This document shows positions 58,764 through 64,000 of a stretch of 64,000 nucleotides of DNA, one piece after another. Within the stretch, counting starts at the first letter, position 1, and the number at the start of each line of letters is the position of its first letter. The stretch covers positions 1 through 64,000 of the forward strand of contig NZ_JABVCF010000011.1 in NCBI RefSeq assembly GCF_014595955.1. The letters are read 5' to 3'. This stretch comes from Pseudaminobacter soli (ex Zhang et al. 2022). Lineage in GTDB: Bacteria; Pseudomonadota; Alphaproteobacteria; Rhizobiales; Rhizobiaceae. The translations under genes were made by a program, and so were the position numbers. A model generated the notes under the pieces. The model did no database searches, had not been told where the DNA came from, and saw nothing but the letters and a program-made list of their open reading frames with translations.

Positions 58764-59767
58764 CAGATGACTTTCACCAGGCGCGCTATGACGTCGCGGA
58801 CGCTCATGCCCTCGGCGCGCGCCGCGAAGGTGAGCGCCATGCGGTGCTGCATCACCGGCTCGGCGAGCGCCTTGACGTCGTCGACGGAAGGGGCGAGCCG
58901 GCCCTCGTAGAGGGCGCGAGCGCGGGCGCAGAGCGTCAGCGCCTGGCTGGCGCGCGGACCGGGACCCCAGGCGACGTGTTTGTCGGTCTCGGCGACTCCC
59001 TGGCCAGGACGGGCCGAGCGAACGAGGTTCAGGATCGCCTCGACGACGCTTTCGGGGACCGGCATGCGGCGGATCAAGTGCTGGATCTCCTTCAACCGTT
59101 CGGGGTTCAGCACGTTAACGGCGCTCGCTTCCTCCACGCCGGTGGTCTCCAGCAGGATGCGGCGTTCGGCCTCGAGCTCCGGATAGAGGATATCGATCTG
59201 CATCAGGAAGCGGTCGAGTTGCGCTTCAGGTAGGGGATAGGTGCCTTCCTGCTCCAGCGGATTCTGCGTTGCGAGCACGTGGAAAGGCGAGGGGAGGTCG
59301 TGGCGCACGCCCGCAACGGTGACGTGGTACTCCTGCATGGACTGCAGCAGCGCCGACTGCGTGCGCGGGCTGGCGCGGTTGATCTCGTCGGCCATCAGCA
59401 ACTGGGCGAAGATCGGTCCTGGAATGAAACGAAAGGAACGACGGCCGTGCTCGTCCTGCTCCATCACCTCGGAGCCCAGGATGTCCGACGGCATCAGGTC
59501 GGGCGTGAACTGGATGCGGCGGTCATCGAGGCCGAGCACCGTGCCGAGCGTATCCACCAGCTTGGTCTTGGCGAGGCCGGGCACGCCGACCAGCAGCGCG
59601 TGGCCGCCCGCCAGAAGCGCCACCAGCGTGCGCTCGACAACACTCTCCTGGCCGAATATGACGCGACCAACGCCCTCTCGAATCCGAGAGATGTCGCTCA
59701 GCGCCTTCTCGGCTTCGGCGACCATTTCCCGTTCGCTGAGGCCTAGATCCTTGATGATGGCGCTCAT
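58763..59767 (-). CDS. MoxR-family AAA+ ATPase
   Basis: A 334-aa AAA+ protein. Walker A variant GVPGLAKTKLV, Walker B LLMADEINRASP, sensor 1 VLATQNP, and the C-terminal lid. First gene of a five-gene minus operon with the DUF58, DUF4159, membrane and cupin genes. MoxR ATPases act as chaperones for complex assembly, with vWA-protein partners. Confidence 0.92.
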   Translation of the reverse strand: MSAIIKDLGLSEREMVAEAEKALSDISRIREGVGRVIFGQESVVERTLVALLAGGHALLVGVPGLAKTKLVDTLGTVLGLDDRRIQFTPDLMPSDILGSEVMEQDEHGRRSFRFIPGPIFAQLLMADEINRASPRTQSALLQSMQEYHVTVAGVRHDLPSPFHVLATQNPLEQEGTYPLPEAQLDRFLMQIDILYPELEAERRILLETTGVEEASAVNVLNPERLKEIQHLIRRMPVPESVVEAILNLVRSARPGQGVAETDKHVAWGPGPRASQALTLCARARALYEGRLAPSVDDVKALAEPVMQHRMALTFAARAEGMSVRDVIARLVKVI

Positions 59768-59911
59768 TCAGCCTCGGTCCTCTCATAGAAGCGGACCCAT
59801 GAGGCGATGGAGGGGATCACAAATCCGGCCCGCACATTAGACTTCAAACACAGCGAACTTAAATCAGCCCACCCGGCTGACAAGCGAAAGAACAGTGACT
59901 ATTTCGTGACC

Positions 59912-60541
59912 ATGCAAAGCACTGGAGACCAAACGACGCAAGAGTTGAGCCAGGCCGGCGACGCAGCCGGATTGTCGGCTCTCATCTCACGAGCCGCGCG
60001 CTCAGGAAAGGGCCTTCCGCCCGTCGAGAAATGGAATCCGCCCTTTTGCGGTGACTTGGACATGGAGATCAGGGCCGACGGCACGTGGTTCTATCTGGGC
60101 ACGCCGATCGGCCGCATGCCGCTGGTGCAACTGTTCTCGACGGTGTTGCGAAAGGACGAGGACGGCAAGACCTATCTCGTTACACCGGTCGAGAAGGTCG
60201 GCATCCGCGTCCAGGACGCGCCGTTCGTAGCCGTCGAAATGCACATCTCGGGCGGGGGCGAGGCCAAGGTGATCACCTTCCGGACCAATGTCGGCGATGT
60301 GGTCGAGGTGGGGCCGGACCGTCCGCTGCGTTTCGTCGACGAGCCCGAGACGGGCGGGCTGAAGCCCTACGTGCTGGTTCGCGGCCGGCTCGAGGCGCTG
60401 GTGGCGCGAGCGGTCATGTACGAGCTTGTCGAACATGGCGAGGAGATCGAGGTCGACGGAACGCCCATGTTCGCCGTGCGCTCGCACGGACAGATCTACC
60501 CGATCATGGCGGCCGAACGCCTGGCGAGCCTGAGTGGCTGA
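59912..60541 (+). CDS. DUF1285-domain protein
   Basis: A 209-aa protein; WNPPFCGDLDMEIRADGTWFYLGTPIGR and LVTPVEKVGIRVQDAPF are DUF1285 blocks. Function unknown. No good ribosome-binding site at 59912 (GTG 59906 is an alternative). First of a three-gene operon with the NUDIX and CCA genes. Confidence 0.82.
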   Translation: MQSTGDQTTQELSQAGDAAGLSALISRAARSGKGLPPVEKWNPPFCGDLDMEIRADGTWFYLGTPIGRMPLVQLFSTVLRKDEDGKTYLVTPVEKVGIRVQDAPFVAVEMHISGGGEAKVITFRTNVGDVVEVGPDRPLRFVDEPETGGLKPYVLVRGRLEALVARAVMYELVEHGEEIEVDGTPMFAVRSHGQIYPIMAAERLASLSG

Positions 60542-60542
60542 C

Positions 60543-61178
60543 ATGCGAGCGCCGGACGCCAGGCTCTTCACGGTCGAGGATTTCAGGCGCCGGGCCGCGC
60601 GCCAGGAGAACTTCCTCGCTCACCCGGAGCATGACGGCGACCATCGCTTCAATCCCGGCCATGCGCGGCTGATTCAGCACGATCGATTGCGCGACGCTGC
60701 GGTGCTGATCCCCGTAGTCGATCACGGAGACACCGCCACGATGTTGCTCACCAAGCGGGCCGAGACGCTGCGCAGCCACACCGGCCAGGTCGCATTTCCC
60801 GGCGGCCGGATCGATCCCGAAGACGGATCGCCGGAGCAGGCGGCTCTTCGCGAAGCCGAGGAGGAGGTGGGCCTCGGCTCGGAACATGTGGAGATCGTCG
60901 GGCGCATGCCGGACTACGTCGCCGGCAGCGGCTATCGCATCGTACCCGTGCTCTCGGTCGTCAGGCCGGGGTTCCTGCTGACGCTCAACCGCGACGAGGT
61001 GGACGACGCCTTCGAAGTGCCGCTGGCCTTCCTCATGGATCCGGCCAACCACGGCCGCGCCAGCCGTTTCTGGGGCGACCAGGAATGGTTCTACTACGAC
61101 ATGCCGTTTGAGGGCCGCCGGATCTGGGGCGTGACCGCGGGCATCATCCGCACGCTATACGAAAGGCTGTACGCGTGA
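60543..61178 (+). CDS. NUDIX CoA pyrophosphatase-like hydrolase
   Basis: A 211-aa NUDIX enzyme. LRSHTGQVAFPGGRIDPED precedes the box ending REAEEEVG, the UPF0035/CoA-pyrophosphatase pattern that hydrolyses CoA to 3',5'-ADP and phosphopantetheine. Its ATG is one base after the preceding stop; GTG 60534 is possible. Its end overlaps the CCA gene start. Confidence 0.87.
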   Translation: MRAPDARLFTVEDFRRRAARQENFLAHPEHDGDHRFNPGHARLIQHDRLRDAAVLIPVVDHGDTATMLLTKRAETLRSHTGQVAFPGGRIDPEDGSPEQAALREAEEEVGLGSEHVEIVGRMPDYVAGSGYRIVPVLSVVRPGFLLTLNRDEVDDAFEVPLAFLMDPANHGRASRFWGDQEWFYYDMPFEGRRIWGVTAGIIRTLYERLYA

Positions 61179-62452
61179 GCGATGCCGTCTCCCTTGCCGG
61201 GCGCGCAGACTGGCTCCCCGACCCGCACCTGCAAAAACTGCTCGCCGTGCTGCGAGAGGGCGGTGAAGAGGCGCGGATCGCGGGTGGCGCGGTGCGCAAC
61301 GCCCTCATGGGCGTGCCGGTCACCGACATCGATATAGCGACGACCACGGTTCCGGACGAAACGACGCGGCGCGCCGAGGCCGCCGGATTCAAGGCCGTGC
61401 CGACCGGGGCCGATCACGGCACCATCACGGTGATCGTGGCAGGAGTCCCTCACGAAGTGACGACGCTGCGGGCGGATGTCGAAACTGATGGGCGCCGGGC
61501 AAGAGTTGTTTTCGGCCGTGACTGGCCGGCAGATGCGGAACGGCGCGATTTCACCATCAATGGGCTCTACGCCGAGCCGGACGGCACCGTAGTGGACCTT
61601 GTCGGCGGGGTCGAGGACATCCGTTCCGGCACCATCCGCTTCATCGGCGATGCTGAGCGGCGCATCCGCGAGGACTATCTGCGCATCCTGCGCTTCTTCC
61701 GATTCTTCGCTTGGTACGGGTCGGGTCGCCCCGATGCCGATGGGCTTCGGGCCTGCGCGCGTCTCAAGGAGGGATTGGACGGTCTTTCGGCAGAACGGGT
61801 CTGGACCGAGACGAAGAAGCTTCTCTCCGCACCTGATCCGGGACGCGCGCTCTTGTGGATGCGCCAGACCGGCGTGCTCACACGCATTCTCCCCGAAACG
61901 GAGAAATGGGGGATCGATGCCGTCCAGCCGCTTATCGGCGCGGAGCGGGATCTCGGATGGCCGCCGGATCCCTTGCTTCGGCTGGAAGCGATGGTGCCTC
62001 CCGATGCCGAAAGGCTGGCTGCGATGGCCGAGCGGTTGCGTTTCTCCAAGGCAGAGGCCGCTCGCCTCACGCGGTGGGCATCGACGCCGCCGGTTGCAGC
62101 CACCACGACCGAGCTGTCATTGAGGAAGGCGCTCTACGTGAGCGATCCGGAGGCCGTCAGGGACCGGCTTCGGCTGGCGCTGGTTTCGGCGCGTGGGCGC
62201 GCGGTTGGCGACACCGTGGCGTTGATGGAAGCGGGCGCCTATCAGCGGCTGCTGAAGGTAGCCGAGACCTGGGAGCGCCCGACCTTCCCGGTCAAGGGGG
62301 GCGATCTGAAGTCACTGGGAGCAGCGGATGGTCCTGGGATGGGCACCCTGCTTCGACAGATCGAGAGCGCGTGGGTGGATTCGGGTTTCGTGCTCGGCCG
62401 CGACGCCCTGCTGGAGCGCGCCGCGAAGATCCTGAAGGGCGAGGGCGCCTAG
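61175..62452 (+). CDS. cca: CCA tRNA nucleotidyltransferase / poly(A)-polymerase family
   Basis: A 425-aa class II nucleotidyltransferase. GGAVRNAL and DIDIATT form the catalytic head, RRDFTINGLY and RILRFFRFFAWYG follow. It adds or repairs CCA on tRNA 3' ends; a poly(A) polymerase is an alternative within the family. GTG start overlaps the NUDIX stop (GTGA). The stop overlaps the convergent DUF1059 gene by 4 nt. Confidence 0.9.
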   Translation: MSDAVSLAGRADWLPDPHLQKLLAVLREGGEEARIAGGAVRNALMGVPVTDIDIATTTVPDETTRRAEAAGFKAVPTGADHGTITVIVAGVPHEVTTLRADVETDGRRARVVFGRDWPADAERRDFTINGLYAEPDGTVVDLVGGVEDIRSGTIRFIGDAERRIREDYLRILRFFRFFAWYGSGRPDADGLRACARLKEGLDGLSAERVWTETKKLLSAPDPGRALLWMRQTGVLTRILPETEKWGIDAVQPLIGAERDLGWPPDPLLRLEAMVPPDAERLAAMAERLRFSKAEAARLTRWASTPPVAATTTELSLRKALYVSDPEAVRDRLRLALVSARGRAVGDTVALMEAGAYQRLLKVAETWERPTFPVKGGDLKSLGAADGPGMGTLLRQIESAWVDSGFVLGRDALLERAAKILKGEGA

Positions 62453-62634
62453 GCGGCGTCGCGTACCGTCTCGATGCGCGAGCGGATCGCCTCGATCATG
62501 GTCTCACGAATTTCCTTTTCGCCGTGTGTCTGCCGCAGGTGCTCGACGGCGCGGCGCATCACTTCCGCCTCTTCGGGATGGCGGGTATGCCAGTCACAAC
62601 CCGGAACAAGCGATCCGCACTGAAACTCTTTCAT
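62449..62634 (-). CDS. DUF1059-domain small protein
   Basis: A 61-aa protein beginning MKEFQCGSLVPGCDWHTRHP with a Cys/His pair layout (CG...GCDWH) and a C-terminal helix. GGAAGGAG upstream is a strong Shine-Dalgarno; a longer frame to 62676 is unlikely. Function unknown, possibly metal-binding. Confidence 0.8.
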   Translation of the reverse strand: MKEFQCGSLVPGCDWHTRHPEEAEVMRRAVEHLRQTHGEKEIRETMIEAIRSRIETVRDAA

Positions 62635-62754
62635 TGGGCTTCTCCTTCCTGGTTTGTTTCCTCGAGGATGGAGCATAGCACATAGTTGTTTTATCGGCGC
62701 CGGGAAGAACGAGTTCTGCGCTCCCTAATCTCCGACTAATAGCTCAGCCTGTTG

Positions 62755-63654
62755 TCAGTTTTGCGAAACCGCATTTGCCCGATCCAGCCAGCCGGCGACC
62801 ACTTCCACGTCCTGGTCACCAAGCAGATGGCCCGCCTTGACCACCCTGGGGTCGACGCGCGCCCCGTGATCCCGCAGCAGTTTCTCGAGCCCGGGGCCAA
62901 AGGGCGCATAGGTCTCGTCCTCTTCGCCGATCACCATGAGGAAACGCGACCTGGAGAGGTCGGCAGAGGGCACATCCTCCAGCACGGGCATCGGCCTCAA
63001 CAGCACCGCTCGCTCCACGAGGCCGGGATGAAGGAGGCAGAGGGCCGCCAACAGGTTCGCCCCGTTCGAGTAGCCGACGAAGACTGTATGATCGAGGTCT
63101 AGCGTCTTTGCCCTTTGCGCGGTCTCGAGGAAGTCGGCGAACGCCGCTGCCTCGGCGCGGATGTCCTTCTGGTCGAACGAGGTCGGCGTGAGGCGCTGGT
63201 ACCAGCGTTTCGTGCCTTCCTGGGTCACTCGGCCGGCGACCCCAATCAGCGACGCGTGAGGCGAGGCCCGCGATGCGAGCGGCAACAGCGTGGTCTCGTC
63301 TCCGCCGGAGCCGTGCAGCAGGACGAGCGTGTCGCCCGACGGGTCCTTCGGCTGCCGGTAGGTTACCTTGAACTGCTTGGCCCGCTGGATTGCCGCCATT
63401 GCGGCTTCGGGCAGTTTGGATCTGCGTTGGTCGGTCAATGTTTTTGAAACGTCCGTCTTCGATGTCATTGCGGTTGCGCACGGCTCCTCCGCAGACGGAG
63501 TCTGCCCAGGAAGCTGGCCGGTTTCGCCACTCGTCGCCATCGAAACAACTGCATCAGGGCGGCAATGCGGCGAGGCTTCCGCTGTAGCCACGGTAGAGAT
63601 CGAAAGAGACGCCAGAATCAGCAGGGCGAAGCCGGGAGCGCGCAAATCAGCCAT
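62755..63654 (-). CDS. Exported alpha/beta hydrolase (carboxylesterase-like)
   Basis: A 299-aa protein with a signal peptide (FALLILASLSISTVATAEA). The hydrolase core has LLHGSGGDE (oxyanion), GYSNGAN (nucleophile Ser), IGEEDETY (Asp) and KAGHLLG (His). Similar to phospholipase/carboxylesterase YpfH-type proteins. Periplasmic esterase inferred. Confidence 0.85.
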   Translation of the reverse strand: MADLRAPGFALLILASLSISTVATAEASPHCRPDAVVSMATSGETGQLPGQTPSAEEPCATAMTSKTDVSKTLTDQRRSKLPEAAMAAIQRAKQFKVTYRQPKDPSGDTLVLLHGSGGDETTLLPLASRASPHASLIGVAGRVTQEGTKRWYQRLTPTSFDQKDIRAEAAAFADFLETAQRAKTLDLDHTVFVGYSNGANLLAALCLLHPGLVERAVLLRPMPVLEDVPSADLSRSRFLMVIGEEDETYAPFGPGLEKLLRDHGARVDPRVVKAGHLLGDQDVEVVAGWLDRANAVSQN

Positions 63655-63899
63655 GAGGCAAGGAATCCCAGCCAAAGGTTAAGGAAATTTTCAGGATCCG
63701 CGGTCCGATCGATAAAAGCGTGGACCCGCGTCGATCATCTTACGACTCGTAGCCGGATGACGCCATCTTCATAGAGGATTTCGTAGAAAAGTCCACGCGC
63801 TGAATCAATCCGTATCGCCAAGACGCACGTCTCGCGCGGACGTGATCGAGCCGGTCTTCGTAGACGATGCGAATGCCAAGCGGAGAGGGCTACGCGCCA
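63655..63899. other. Intergenic region before hemF
   Basis: About 245 bp. A minus-strand frame that could end IDSARGLFYEILYEDG...R (stop at 63735-63737) looks protein-like but has no ATG and opens at the hemF stop. Possible decayed or frameshifted small gene; not annotated. Confidence 0.3.
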
Positions 63900-64000
63900 T
63901 CAGGGCCATTTCACCTCGGGCGGCATGCTGGAGAGGATGGCCTCTACATTGCCGCCGGTGTTCAGCCCGAACGTCGTGCCGCGATCGTAGAGGAGATTGA
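63900..64000 (-). CDS. hemF: Coproporphyrinogen III oxidase, aerobic (3' end only)
   Basis: The last 32 codons of a gene continuing beyond the window, ending [16 protein letters not shown]...[14 protein letters not shown], the conserved HemF C-terminus. HemF converts coproporphyrinogen III to protoporphyrinogen IX with oxygen. Confidence 0.85.
   Translation of the reverse strand, partial: NLLYDRGTTFGLNTGGNVEAILSSMPPEVKWP

Overview
The window reads as a high-GC alphaproteobacterial chromosome of the Hyphomicrobiales (Rhizobiales), probably Phyllobacteriaceae/Mesorhizobium-like. The basis is a SciP-CtrA-ChpT cell-cycle locus, a single-chain TrpE(G) with a rhizobial WWW leader peptide, a ChoXWV choline transporter, EipA/DUF1134, a ClpS2-type adaptor and rhizobial-type intergenic palindromes. 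Genus is not certain.

Positions 1-13338 are an accessory island. Its right edge is the 3' end of an elongator tRNA-Met (13281-13357, minus strand), where a large serine recombinase ORF runs antisense into the tRNA. The left edge lies outside the window. Cargo, left to right: an HNH-like protein ending in IS21-like repeats, a tyrosine-recombinase remnant, a protein with two PD-(D/E)XK-like halves, a Panacea-domain antitoxin with a translationally coupled unknown gene (candidate toxin), an unrecognised 309-aa protein, an MmeI-like type IIL restriction-modification enzyme followed by an Mrr-type nuclease, and a minus-strand operon of a small HTH protein plus a reverse-transcriptase-family protein with an HLDD active-site box. 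The island looks like a defence island. The HTH-RT pair is the best candidate for an undescribed system; the Panacea pair and the double nuclease are next.

13358-64000 is core chromosome. 13.8-16.0 kb: Gfo/Idh/MocA oxidoreductase and mnmA. 16.4-22.4 kb: a cell-cycle/envelope locus (sciP, PqiA-like protein, FliJ-like protein, ctrA, a degenerate receiver protein, chpT, eipA, a membrane coiled-coil protein), with several GANTC (CcrM) sites upstream of sciP and ctrA. 22.3-28.9 kb: RNA methyltransferase and small metabolic enzymes. 29.0-31.0 kb: leuA behind a Leu-rich leader peptide and strong hairpin. 31.0-38.3 kb: sorbosone dehydrogenase-like lipoprotein, DUF2231, AbrB-type permease, MoaD + BNR-repeat pair, cupin, SDR and CDF transporter. 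38.5-40.9 kb: trpE(G) with trpL and an attenuator. 41.1-47.2 kb: aspartoacylase-like hydrolase, PEP-mutase/ICL-like protein, SDR, fhs, DUF2333. 47.7-50.9 kb: choXWV. 50.9-52.9 kb: small enzymes and clpS. 52.9-59.8 kb: a MoxR/DUF58/DUF4159/membrane-protein operon with overlapping start/stop codons. 59.9-62.5 kb: DUF1285, a NUDIX CoA pyrophosphatase-like protein and a CCA-adding-type nucleotidyltransferase in a tight operon. The window closes with an exported esterase and the 3' end of hemF.
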